DNA from: an uncultured Spirochaetaceae bacterium | GTDB taxonomy: Bacteria; Spirochaetota; Spirochaetia; Treponematales; Treponemataceae | Length of the DNA stretch: 64,000 nucleotides | Reading direction: 5' to 3' | Assembly (NCBI GenBank): GCA_902789325.1 | Contig: CADANN010000015.1 | Coordinates: forward strand, 1-64,000 | In this document: positions 24,689-33,630 of the stretch, one piece after another | How positions within the stretch are numbered: the first letter of the stretch is position 1 | How the letters are laid out: each line of letters opens with the position of its first letter | The notes under the pieces: generated by a model | Told to the model about the DNA's origin: nothing | Databases searched by the model: none | The model's input: the letters and a program-made list of their open reading frames with translations, nothing else | Made by a program: the position numbers and the translations under genes

Positions 24689-26092
24689 ATGAAATTTAAG
24701 AAATTGATTTGTTCTCTCTTGTGTTTAATCATTACACTCGCATTTTCTTTTGGTAATGAAAAATTAGACAATGATCTGGCATATTTAAAACGCGTGTTAT
24801 CAGAAGCGTATGTTGGCTACGAATACAACGTTGAACAGGGCTTTGATTTTGATGCTGCGATTGAAAATGTGAGAAACTTGTATCTTAAGAAGGCAGAAAA
24901 ATCAAAAATTGATCCTGAAAAAGTTTCTTCAAAAGTACTAGCTTCCTGTATAAATACAGAAATTGTTCAAAAACTGAAAGTCCTGGACCATCATTTTGCA
25001 GTTATGCTTCCGGGGCGAGTATATAGTCTGAAACGACAAGTGTGGCTTTCTTCTGAAGTCTATTTCACAAAACATGGAGATGACTATTTTGTGTCTTTCT
25101 CTAAAGATTCCAAAATAAAGAAAAACTCAAAATATACTGGAGCCCCGGAAAATCTTTTTAAGGTAATAAGGTCTAATCAAGAGTGTTATGTTTTTGGAAT
25201 ACATGCAAAAAACAATATCAAAGAAACAGAAATATCGATTAATAATAAAACATATAAGACAAAGCTCTATATGGGGAATTTTGCAAGGGAATATGAGAGA
25301 GGACATTTATGCTTACAGAAAACTGATAAAATGCTTTATCTTTCTATCAGTGATTGTATGTTTAATGGATATGATAGAACAGATCATGCACTTCTTGCGA
25401 AAAAACTTCAGGATTACCTTCAAGAATTAAGAAATAATACCTTTGAGAATGTGATTGTTGATTTACGTGGCAACAAAGGTGGAATAGTAGAGAACATAAC
25501 TCCTGTACTTGCGAACCTAAATTTTGCAGGTGACTATAAGAATCTTGATAAGGTATACCTAAAACTCAGCACTTTTGACATTGGTAAAATAAAAGAATCG
25601 GAATTGATTGATGAAGCGGTAAAAGGATTTAAACACGAGAATCCGGCCTATGACAAATTTATAGTTGAAGATTCAACAACAGAATATCGTAGAAATAATC
25701 GCGTAACTGAATATGACTTTGAACCAGCCTACAAAGGTAAACTCATACTTATCTGTGATTTTAATAGTGCATCTGCAAGTGAAAATTTTATAGCCTATTC
25801 GTATATTTTTGAAAATGTATATCTGATAGGAACAAACAGTTCTGGTACAATTGATTTTGCCGGGTTGTATGATTATTATCTTCCAGAGTCAGGCGTGGGG
25901 TTGCACATAGCTTCAATAAGCTTTAAGGATTCAGACTACCTCCAGAAAAACTCACACTGGCATGGTGACACAAAAGGTTTCTATCCTGATTACTGGTGTA
26001 CAGACAGTTCGCTTTTGCCAACACTTGTTGCAATCACAAAAGATAAAAAACTTAAGAAATCACTCCGTGGTTTGCACAAGCAGTTGCTATAG
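24689..26092 (+). CDS. S41-family-like peptidase, secreted paralogue
   Basis: A 467-aa protein with an N-terminal Sec signal (KFKKLICSLLCLIITLAFSF). It parallels the lipoprotein at 21945 over its length: YLKRVLSEAYVGYEYNVEQG versus the same region, then VIVDLRGNKGGIVENI, CDFNSASASENFIAYS with the predicted nucleophile Ser, and GTNSSGTIDFAGLYDYYLP, ending HGDTKGFYPDYW. As in the paralogue, the dyad Lys is not obvious. AGGA precedes ATG 24689. The two copies are diverged, so the duplication is not recent. It converges on the membrane LuxR-type gene. Confidence 0.8.
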   Translation: MKFKKLICSLLCLIITLAFSFGNEKLDNDLAYLKRVLSEAYVGYEYNVEQGFDFDAAIENVRNLYLKKAEKSKIDPEKVSSKVLASCINTEIVQKLKVLDHHFAVMLPGRVYSLKRQVWLSSEVYFTKHGDDYFVSFSKDSKIKKNSKYTGAPENLFKVIRSNQECYVFGIHAKNNIKETEISINNKTYKTKLYMGNFAREYERGHLCLQKTDKMLYLSISDCMFNGYDRTDHALLAKKLQDYLQELRNNTFENVIVDLRGNKGGIVENITPVLANLNFAGDYKNLDKVYLKLSTFDIGKIKESELIDEAVKGFKHENPAYDKFIVEDSTTEYRRNNRVTEYDFEPAYKGKLILICDFNSASASENFIAYSYIFENVYLIGTNSSGTIDFAGLYDYYLPESGVGLHIASISFKDSDYLQKNSHWHGDTKGFYPDYWCTDSSLLPTLVAITKDKKLKKSLRGLHKQLL

Positions 26093-26117
26093 ACTTGAGT
26101 TCTGGCAAGACGGCTTT

Positions 26118-26906
26118 TTATTCTATCGACAAAACAAACTGACTCAAAACGAGTTTCAGGGAATTAGCGTTTTTACAGCCGAAATATTTAAGAATTCCAG
26201 TCATATCTTTTTTTACGAGTGAAGTAGAAAGGTTATGCTTCAGGGCAATTTCACCGTAGGTTTTGTTGTTGGTCATAACTTCATATAAAATCATCTTCTG
26301 GCGGTCTGAAATATCATAATCTTTTAAGTGCATTACTTCGCCGGATTTTGGAAGCTTGACTTCTTTAGAAATAAAGAGCTCCTGTTGAATTGCAGGAATA
26401 AGAGCTTTGAGCTTTTTTTTGTATGTCAGGATGATTGAATAGAAAGCGCAGGCAAAAAAGTAGGTGCAGCCCAAAGCCATCCAGAATCGTGACTTTCCAT
26501 AAACGATGACCCCAAGTAAGGTGATTGTAAATATGAGGTAAAGCAGGGCAACAATTATTTTGATTTTTTTACCGATAAAACCTGTGTTCATATAGATAAG
26601 AATAATCATTAAGGAAAATAAATATACGCCCAGGCTTTCTATACCGGTTAGAGTAGAAAGAACACATTCTAATGAAAGTGCAGTATATATAATTATATAG
26701 TTTTTAGGAAAAAGAAACATAAAAACGCAGAGAATTGTCGAAGCAATATTTATTACTGGAATTACAATTTTATAGTAAGGAACAGTAGTAGTACCAGACC
26801 ACTCTTCCTGAAAAAAAAGGCTGCAATATGAGGCAATCAGGAGAAATACAAATCCACCAAGAGCTAAATATTGAATAGGCTCTAACTTTTTAAAATTCAG
26901 TTTCAT
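26118..26906 (-). CDS. Membrane-anchored LuxR-type HTH protein
   Basis: A 262-aa protein with about six membrane helices (residues ~15-170) and a cytoplasmic C-terminal LuxR-type HTH (DISDRQKMILYEVMTNNKTY, GEIALKHNLSTSLVKKDMTG), close to the pattern of GerE domains. No sensory domain outside the membrane part is seen. ATG 26906 has no ribosome site and begins 6 bases after a -10 box, so the mRNA is predicted to be leaderless. It lies tail-to-tail with the S41-like cluster and may regulate it; that is inference from position. Confidence 0.75.
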   Translation of the reverse strand: MKLNFKKLEPIQYLALGGFVFLLIASYCSLFFQEEWSGTTTVPYYKIVIPVINIASTILCVFMFLFPKNYIIIYTALSLECVLSTLTGIESLGVYLFSLMIILIYMNTGFIGKKIKIIVALLYLIFTITLLGVIVYGKSRFWMALGCTYFFACAFYSIILTYKKKLKALIPAIQQELFISKEVKLPKSGEVMHLKDYDISDRQKMILYEVMTNNKTYGEIALKHNLSTSLVKKDMTGILKYFGCKNANSLKLVLSQFVLSIE

Positions 26907-26912
26907 AAAAAA

Positions 26913-26941
26913 AGTATATCACAGATGAGATTAACTTGCAA
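26913..26941 (-). promoter_or_regulatory. Promoter giving a leaderless mRNA for the membrane LuxR-type gene
   Basis: On the minus strand TTGCAA (26936-26941), a 17-base spacer, TATACT (26913-26918), then six bases and ATG 26906. The expected start falls on or next to the A of ATG. Confidence 0.8.
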
Positions 26942-26956
26942 AAAAGAAAAACGTTT

Positions 26957-28927
26957 TTATTCACCGTAATCAGGCGAATTTTCTGCTGCCGCTAGTGCCG
27001 CACTTGCAAGGTCTGCAATATAGCCTGCTTCTGCGGCTTTTTCTTTTGTGGTGCCGGCTTGTCCGAGTGAAAGGCGCTGCAAGTCTTTTTTATCCTTGCG
27101 CTGTGCGTTGAGGTCGCGGGCCTTCAGCAGAATGTCGGCGGCTTCCGGGGCTTTGATGTGCAGGCACTGAGCTATTGCACTTTCTTCTGCGGCTGCGAGA
27201 TTTTCCAGAGTGAGGAACTGGCGCTGTAACTGAAGAGCGCGTTTTTCGCCAACTCCCGGCAATTCGAGGAAAATAGATTTTGTATTTTCTTTTGTACGCA
27301 GCTGCTGGTTTCGGCTTGTGGCAAAACGGTGAGTTTCGTCTCGTACGCGCTGTAAGAGGCGCAGTGCGTCGCTTCTTTTTGGAAGACAGATTGGGGTGCT
27401 GTTACCCGGGCGGTAGATTTCTTCATCACGTTTTGCAAGACCGGCTACCGGGATATCGAGGCCGAGAGAATTCAGAATTTCTTCTACCGCGTTTACCTGG
27501 CCGATACCTCCATCTATTAAAAGCAGGTCTGGCAGTTCGGCCTGTTCGTTGAGCAATCTTGTGTAGCGGCGCGAAACAGCTTCTTTCATTGAGGCAAAGT
27601 CATCAATTAAGCCGTCTGTGGTTTTCAGGCGGAAATATCTGTAGTTCTTTTTATCCGGGTTGCCATTGTAAAAACTGATGAGTGAGGCAACCGGCCATTT
27701 ACCACCAATATGTGCAATATCAAAACCTTCGATTCTAACCGGCAGTGTGTCGAGCCCAAGCTTTTCCTTGAGTTCTTCCATTGCAGGGGTGTCGCCGCGG
27801 TCTCGCAGACGGCGGACAATATCTTCTTTTGCATTCTGTTTTGCCATCTGAATGGCTGCAACGTCGCGCGGAAGGTCACGGGAAGCAACCATAATTACCT
27901 GAGAAGTTGCTTTCTTTTCTTCGTGAAGCCAGCGCGAAATATGTTCAAACTCGCTGGTTTGCGGAATGTAAACCTGTGGCGGAATTGTGTGGATATCATC
28001 ATAAAAGACTGCCATAAACTCGGCAATCAAATCATCATCATCATTAAGAGATTCTGCGCGGTAATTTTCACGGCCAAGCAGCTTGCCCTGTCGAATCTTA
28101 AGAACTGTAAAGCTAACCAGCTCTCCTTCGCTGTGGTAGGCAATGTAGTCGCGGTCATCAGAATCAAAGCTTTCTACTATATTCTGATTCTGTAAAACCA
28201 TAAGGGCTTTAATACCGTCGCGCAATCTGGCCGCTTTTTCAAAATCAAGTGCCGCCGCTGCTGCCTTCATTTCGGCCTGCATGGCTTTTACAGTTTCTTC
28301 ACCTTTTCCCTCAAGTAGCCTTTTAATTTCACCGATGTATAAATTGTAGGACTCTTTAGAAATTTTACCGCAGCATGGGGCGCGGCATTGCTTCATGTGA
28401 TAGTAAAGACAAGGGGTATCCCTCTTACGAAGAGTTCTGCAATGGCGAATCGGATACAACTTGAAGATTGCTTCAAGAAAGGTTTCGAGAGCCGCAACAT
28501 CCGGAAATGGTCCAAAATAAGTGGAACCGTCCTGTAAAATGCGGCGCGTCTTATAAATCTTGGGGAAATCCTCTTTGGTGATTCTCAAAACAGGGTATGA
28601 TTTACCGTCTTTAAGACAGATGTTGTAGCGGGGATTGTACTTTTTAATAAGGTTGTTTTCCAGCAGCAGAGCTTCGTACTCGTTAGCTGTTGTGATGTAT
28701 TCAATAGAGTTGGCGTGGGAGATTAAAAGCCTTGTTTTTACGCTCTGTTGTCCTGAAAAATAGGAAGACAGGCGGCTCTTAAGGCTCTTTGCTTTTCCCA
28801 CATAAATTACGGTGCCTTCTGCGTTTCGCCACAAATAGACACCACTAGATTGAGGAGCTTTCAGAGCTGTTTCGTGCAAAATCTCGCGGGTTGTCGCTGG
28901 CTTTGCACTGGTAGTTTTGGCTGTCAT
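26957..28927 (-). CDS. uvrC: UvrABC excinuclease subunit C
   Basis: A 656-aa UvrC, which makes the dual incisions in nucleotide excision repair with UvrA/UvrB. Seen in order: GIY-YIG nuclease domain (GVYLWRNAEGTVIYVGKAKS), a Cys cluster (CRTLRKRDTPCLYYHMKQCR), UVR motif (LDFEKAARLRDGIKAL), the RNase H-like domain (EGFDIAHIGGKW, LLIDGGIGQ) and a helix-hairpin-helix (LPGVGEKRALQLQRQF). A ~40-residue Ala/Lys-rich tail follows. The start at 28927 lies only 3 bases from the divergent ATG 28931, so at least one of the two promoters must lie inside the opposite gene. Confidence 0.97.
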   Translation of the reverse strand: MTAKTTSAKPATTREILHETALKAPQSSGVYLWRNAEGTVIYVGKAKSLKSRLSSYFSGQQSVKTRLLISHANSIEYITTANEYEALLLENNLIKKYNPRYNICLKDGKSYPVLRITKEDFPKIYKTRRILQDGSTYFGPFPDVAALETFLEAIFKLYPIRHCRTLRKRDTPCLYYHMKQCRAPCCGKISKESYNLYIGEIKRLLEGKGEETVKAMQAEMKAAAAALDFEKAARLRDGIKALMVLQNQNIVESFDSDDRDYIAYHSEGELVSFTVLKIRQGKLLGRENYRAESLNDDDDLIAEFMAVFYDDIHTIPPQVYIPQTSEFEHISRWLHEEKKATSQVIMVASRDLPRDVAAIQMAKQNAKEDIVRRLRDRGDTPAMEELKEKLGLDTLPVRIEGFDIAHIGGKWPVASLISFYNGNPDKKNYRYFRLKTTDGLIDDFASMKEAVSRRYTRLLNEQAELPDLLLIDGGIGQVNAVEEILNSLGLDIPVAGLAKRDEEIYRPGNSTPICLPKRSDALRLLQRVRDETHRFATSRNQQLRTKENTKSIFLELPGVGEKRALQLQRQFLTLENLAAAEESAIAQCLHIKAPEAADILLKARDLNAQRKDKKDLQRLSLGQAGTTKEKAAEAGYIADLASAALAAAENSPDYGE

Positions 28928-28930
28928 GTT

Positions 28931-30463
28931 ATGTTAGGAAATTGTATCAAAAAAAGACTTCTTATTATAGCGGTTGCCCTTGCGATTTGTGCCTGCGGTA
29001 CAGCTGATCTTTTTGCGAAGGAAGTTGTGCTCGGTGGAAAAAACGGCTGGCCACAGTTTCAGCAGCAGGAAAATATCACAACTGGAAAAGGCCGCTACGG
29101 ATATGATTGTATACAGCTCGCTTCCAACTCTTTTGTTTTTGATGATTATACTGACCTCCTTATTGATTTTGAAAATGCCGAAATGCCTATTTCAGATGGC
29201 GATTACACAATTAATAGAAATAATTTTCAGCTGACAAATCAGACTAAAAATGAAAAATCAGCAGGACTCAGCCGCAATATGGGTGGCCTTTCAATTTCCG
29301 GTAAACCTGGAACCTTCTTTGGTTCAGAAGGACTTATGGGGTCTTTCTCAATTGAATTCTGGCTTTGTCCTTCGATTGCAGAAAACGGCGAAATTGTTCT
29401 CAACTGGGAATCTTCAAAGAATGAAGATGGCCAACTCGTTTTCCAGGTTATCAACGGTACTTTTGATAAAGGTCACATTAAGTGGGAATTAAATAATATT
29501 TTTGATTCATATCTCAATGCATCAGGCAAGAACGAAGTAGAACTCAAAGGCAGTTCAAAAATCATTCCGGATGTATGGAGCTATCATGTTCTTTCGTATG
29601 ATTGCGAAACAGGAATTCTTGAGTATGTAGTTAATGGAATTACAGAAGATATCACTTATATAACTACCAATCGTTCGGAAGGTGGAGATATTAGTCTTGT
29701 CTATCTTGGAACTCCTTCTGAGCTTTCAATCTGTTCAGAATATACAGGTAAAATTGATGATTTTAGAATTTTGCGCCGTCCATATACTCCTCCAGATTAT
29801 CAGTCTGCAGACAATGCCGGTGGAGTTGGTCACACACAATATTTGCCAGGTGGCGGTAGCTTTGTAACAAAGCCTGTTATGGTTTCAACTGGTTCTATAC
29901 TGAACAAGCTTGAAGCAGAAATGAGTGTTCCTTCTCAGACTGCAGTTTGCTATTACGTGCGCTCCGGTGAAAATTTTTATGGATGGACACATGACTATCC
30001 TGAGTGGAAGCCTGTAGAAAGCGGTGAGCAGCTAAAAGGAATTACAGGTCTATATTTCCAGGTAATGGCAGAACTCTTGCCAGATGGAAACTGTGAGCAG
30101 ACTCCGGCAATTACAGCTATCACTCTGGACTTTACTGAACTTCCAGAACCACTCCCTCCATTTGTTGTAAAGGCAGTTGCTGGAAATGGAAGCGTAACAG
30201 TTTCATGGAATTATTCTGTAGATGATACAGCCGGCGGTTATTATCTTTATTATGGAACTCGCCCGGGCGAATATCTTGGCCGCATGGCTATAGAAGGTGA
30301 GTCGCCAATTAATGTTGGAAATACAACTTCGTATACAATCACAGGTTTGGAAAACGGAAAAATTTATTATTTTGCAGTTGCAGCCTGGTCGGCTTATGAT
30401 ATAAGGGTTGTAGGAAATCTTTCAAAAGAAGTTTTTGCGCGTCCATTGGCACGGTTAAAATAG
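28931..30463 (+). CDS. Exported LamG/FN3-domain protein
   Basis: A 510-aa protein with a signal peptide (KKRLLIIAVALAICACG...LFAK). Residues ~60-290 form a LamG/concanavalin-like domain (GSFSIEFWLCPSIAENGEIV, WSYHVLSYDCETGILEYVVN, GKIDDFRILRRPYTPPDYQ); residues ~415-505 form a fibronectin type III domain (GNGSVTVSWNYSVDD, TSYTITGLENGKIYYFAVAA). Such proteins bind carbohydrate or protein ligands at the cell surface or periplasm. ATG 28931 is the only usable start; there is no ribosome site, and the divergent uvrC start is adjacent. The TPR gene follows after 17 bases, likely in one transcript. Confidence 0.75.
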   Translation: MLGNCIKKRLLIIAVALAICACGTADLFAKEVVLGGKNGWPQFQQQENITTGKGRYGYDCIQLASNSFVFDDYTDLLIDFENAEMPISDGDYTINRNNFQLTNQTKNEKSAGLSRNMGGLSISGKPGTFFGSEGLMGSFSIEFWLCPSIAENGEIVLNWESSKNEDGQLVFQVINGTFDKGHIKWELNNIFDSYLNASGKNEVELKGSSKIIPDVWSYHVLSYDCETGILEYVVNGITEDITYITTNRSEGGDISLVYLGTPSELSICSEYTGKIDDFRILRRPYTPPDYQSADNAGGVGHTQYLPGGGSFVTKPVMVSTGSILNKLEAEMSVPSQTAVCYYVRSGENFYGWTHDYPEWKPVESGEQLKGITGLYFQVMAELLPDGNCEQTPAITAITLDFTELPEPLPPFVVKAVAGNGSVTVSWNYSVDDTAGGYYLYYGTRPGEYLGRMAIEGESPINVGNTTSYTITGLENGKIYYFAVAAWSAYDIRVVGNLSKEVFARPLARLK

Positions 30464-30480
30464 AAGAGGGGAAGTAGGAT

Positions 30481-33400
30481 ATGGCAAACAGTTTGATTTT
30501 AGCAAAGGCTCGAAATGCGGTTACAGCACATGACTGGACTACAGCAGCACGCTTGTACAAAGAGCTGCTACGTGGTGACGAGTCGAATGCCGAATATATT
30601 CAGCAGCTAGGAAGCATTTTTGTACGCGCGGGTCAGGATGAAAAAGCAATTCCTTATTATGAAAAGCTTGTAGAAATGAATCCAGAAAGCCCGGATGCAA
30701 TGATAAGTCTTGGTGCCATTTTCCGCCGTCTCAAACGTTATGAAGATTCTGTAAATATTCTTCACAAGGCTCAGGAGATTTCTTCTGGCAGTCCTACAAT
30801 AAATTATAATCTTGGCTTCACCTATAAAGAGATGGGCGACTACGACGATGCAATCGATTCTTTTGAATCTGTAATTGCCCAGAATCCGGATGATGTTCTT
30901 GCTCACAATCATCTTGGCTCAATCTATTTTTCAAAAAAAGAATATGACAAATCTGTCAGCGCTTATAAAAAAGGTTTGCAGGTAGATCAGAATCATCCAA
31001 TTTTAAATTACAATCTTGCTCATGTTTATGAAGAAATAAAAAACTATCCTGATGCAGTTCGAAGTTATGAAGTTGCTCTCAAAACAAGACCGGGCTGGCT
31101 CGATGCTATCCGCGATTTTAGTGAGTTACTTATTCACTGTCAGGAAACAAAACAGGCACAGGAACTTGTCGAGCAGTCTATCAAACTCCATCCGGATGAT
31201 GTTGAACTCTTGTGCATTCTCGGCCGCATTTATCTGAATCAGTTTGACTATGATAATGCGACAAAAACTTACAGAAGAGCAGAAACTCTGAGACAGAATG
31301 ATATTGGTATTTTAGTTGGTCTTTCTAAATCTCTTGAAAAGGGAATGAAGATTGACGAGGCAATGGATAAGATTCTCGATGCAGTTGATATTGCTCCGGA
31401 AGATCTTGATGTTTGCAAGCAGTATGCACATGTGCTTCTTTCTGCACAGCGCTATGAAAAAGCTCTGGATTTGATTCAGAAGATTGATGAAAAGAGCGGC
31501 GGAAAAGATCTACAGATTCTCGATTTGTATGGACAGTATTTTGTTTGTCGCGGAGATGAAGAAGCTGCCAATACTTACTTTGATAAAATCAGAAGAATTA
31601 ATCATCATTATAAAGATTATATGGTTAATGCTGCTTCTCGTTATATTCAGACTGGCGATTATGAGAAAGCCGAAGCAATGGCCGAAAAGTTTATAGACAG
31701 TCGTCCTAAATTGCCGGAAGGTTATAATCTGTTAGGTACAATTAACTCGAAGCGCGGTCAGCTAAATAAAGCGAAGGCAGAATTTGAAAAGGGAATCTCG
31801 TTAAAGAATCCTAACATTTATGCGGTAAAAGAACTCGAAAAAATTTATAGCGAGCTCGAAGCAAATAAAGAAATCTTCAATACCGAAGAAATGCCTATCG
31901 CAATTGATGCAGATAAATTGTCAGCAGAAGAGGGCGGAAATCTTCCTGGTGATTCAAGCCTTTCAGCAGATGATAATGGAACTGCAGATCAGTTAGACGC
32001 GCTTAACACAAACAGTGAAGAAAAAGATAATCTGGATGATATTCAGAGCCTTGAAGTTCAGCCTCCAATTGAACAGGCTCTCGCAGGTGAAGATGGTGAT
32101 TTCTGGGAAGATTTTGATGATGACCCGGATGCTCAGAATAAACCTATAACTGAAGAAGATGACACTTACGATGAAAATTCTGAAGATACAGATTTGCTTT
32201 CGATGATGACTCCAGATGCTGCTGACGAAGCTACAAGTTTGAAAGATGGTCTTACAGAAGACGAAAGTGGTTTTGATTTTTCTGAGTTTGAAGATGGTAG
32301 AATTGAAGAACCTGCTTCTCAGGCAAGTGCTGAAGAAACTCCAGCAGGCGATACATCAGATACACCAGCAGAAACAAAACCAGCGGCAGTTACTGAAAGC
32401 GCTCCTGTGAGTGCACCAGCTCAATCAGTTGCAGCTCCACAGAGCACACCTGATATGGAACCTGCTCCAGGTACTGCTCCTGAAGCCTCGCCTGTCGTTG
32501 AACCTGTTGCAGTAGAGCCAGACTTCACAAATAATGAAGCCAGCCAGATGATGCAGGAATTGAAGCAGCAGCAGAAGGAACTTGAACTTCAGCAGAGGGA
32601 ATTTGCATTGCAGCAGAAAGAGTTTGCCGAAGAACTCAAGCAGGAAAACGAAAAAATGATAGTGGAAACAGTTTCGAAAACTGTTGATGAAAAACTTTCA
32701 GAATATGATTTACGTTCTGAGCCAGCAAAAGAATCTGTTGAAGAAGCTGATTTAGCAGAAGAACTGGAACCTAATGAAGAGTTTATGCCAGAAATTCCTT
32801 CAGAAGAACTTCATTTTGATTCTCTATCTCATAATCAGACTCCAATGGATGAATCAGAAATTGAATTATATGATGACGATTTTACCGATGTAGGTTTTGG
32901 AGACGAACTTACAGAAGAGGAGGTCTCTATGGCAGAATCGGAAGAAATTCTTGCAGAAGAAGCTCAGCTTGATGGAATGCCACCAAGCGAAATTGAGAGT
33001 GAGCCTATGATGAATGAAGATTTTGATGATGTAAAATTTGCATGCGTTACTGACTTTATTAAAGAAGAAGCTGCTGTACCACTTAGTGATGAACCATTTG
33101 CAGATGTTACTAATGTTGTGAATTTGAATGAGCCTGCTGAAATACCGGAAACTGCGGATTCTTCTTCTGAAGAAAGCTTTATTACTGCAGATGACATGCT
33201 TGATAAGATTGAAAGAATCCTCAATGATGACGATTATGCAAAATCTTGCGAGGCAGAACTCGAGCTCTTTAAGAGACTCCGCACCCTTTCTAACTTCCTG
33301 CCTGAGCGTGAAAAGAATTCTTTCGACTGCTGCCGTATGCGCATGGTAATTGAGTACATCATTTCAAAGATGTCTGGAAAACCAGGCTTGCTTATTACTG

Positions 33401-33630
33401 CAGAGTCGCTCATTAAATCCGGAGTTCTCGGCGAAGAATACAATCGCCAGCTCGAAGACAGCAGCGATGAAGAATTGAGCAACGATTTAATCTGTCATGT
33501 AATTAAAGATATGAAGACACTTGCGCAGGGACTTGAAGATAAATATCTTTGCACAGCCCTCTGCGTAAGTGCAGATGGAATCCTTGAGCAGATTGCTCTC
33601 AGAAATCAAAAGAGCGCTATATTCGAATAA
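30481..33630 (+). CDS. Large TPR protein with acidic, coiled-coil C-terminal half
   Basis: 1049 aa. Residues ~1-460 hold about a dozen tetratricopeptide repeats (EYIQQLGSIFVRAGQDEKAI, NLGFTYKEMGDYDDAIDSFE, and similar). Residues ~470-690 are acidic and low in complexity, with an Ala/Pro/Thr-rich stretch near 620-680. A Gln/Glu coiled coil follows (ELKQQQKELELQQREFALQQ), then another acidic region and a compact helical C-terminal domain (~900-1040). There is no signal peptide or membrane helix, so it is probably a cytoplasmic scaffold. AGTAGG lies just before ATG 30481. The coding region overlaps the 3' end of the convergent M24 gene by 14 bases. Confidence 0.8.
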   Translation: MANSLILAKARNAVTAHDWTTAARLYKELLRGDESNAEYIQQLGSIFVRAGQDEKAIPYYEKLVEMNPESPDAMISLGAIFRRLKRYEDSVNILHKAQEISSGSPTINYNLGFTYKEMGDYDDAIDSFESVIAQNPDDVLAHNHLGSIYFSKKEYDKSVSAYKKGLQVDQNHPILNYNLAHVYEEIKNYPDAVRSYEVALKTRPGWLDAIRDFSELLIHCQETKQAQELVEQSIKLHPDDVELLCILGRIYLNQFDYDNATKTYRRAETLRQNDIGILVGLSKSLEKGMKIDEAMDKILDAVDIAPEDLDVCKQYAHVLLSAQRYEKALDLIQKIDEKSGGKDLQILDLYGQYFVCRGDEEAANTYFDKIRRINHHYKDYMVNAASRYIQTGDYEKAEAMAEKFIDSRPKLPEGYNLLGTINSKRGQLNKAKAEFEKGISLKNPNIYAVKELEKIYSELEANKEIFNTEEMPIAIDADKLSAEEGGNLPGDSSLSADDNGTADQLDALNTNSEEKDNLDDIQSLEVQPPIEQALAGEDGDFWEDFDDDPDAQNKPITEEDDTYDENSEDTDLLSMMTPDAADEATSLKDGLTEDESGFDFSEFEDGRIEEPASQASAEETPAGDTSDTPAETKPAAVTESAPVSAPAQSVAAPQSTPDMEPAPGTAPEASPVVEPVAVEPDFTNNEASQMMQELKQQQKELELQQREFALQQKEFAEELKQENEKMIVETVSKTVDEKLSEYDLRSEPAKESVEEADLAEELEPNEEFMPEIPSEELHFDSLSHNQTPMDESEIELYDDDFTDVGFGDELTEEEVSMAESEEILAEEAQLDGMPPSEIESEPMMNEDFDDVKFACVTDFIKEEAAVPLSDEPFADVTNVVNLNEPAEIPETADSSSEESFITADDMLDKIERILNDDDYAKSCEAELELFKRLRTLSNFLPEREKNSFDCCRMRMVIEYIISKMSGKPGLLITAESLIKSGVLGEEYNRQLEDSSDEELSNDLICHVIKDMKTLAQGLEDKYLCTALCVSADGILEQIALRNQKSAIFE

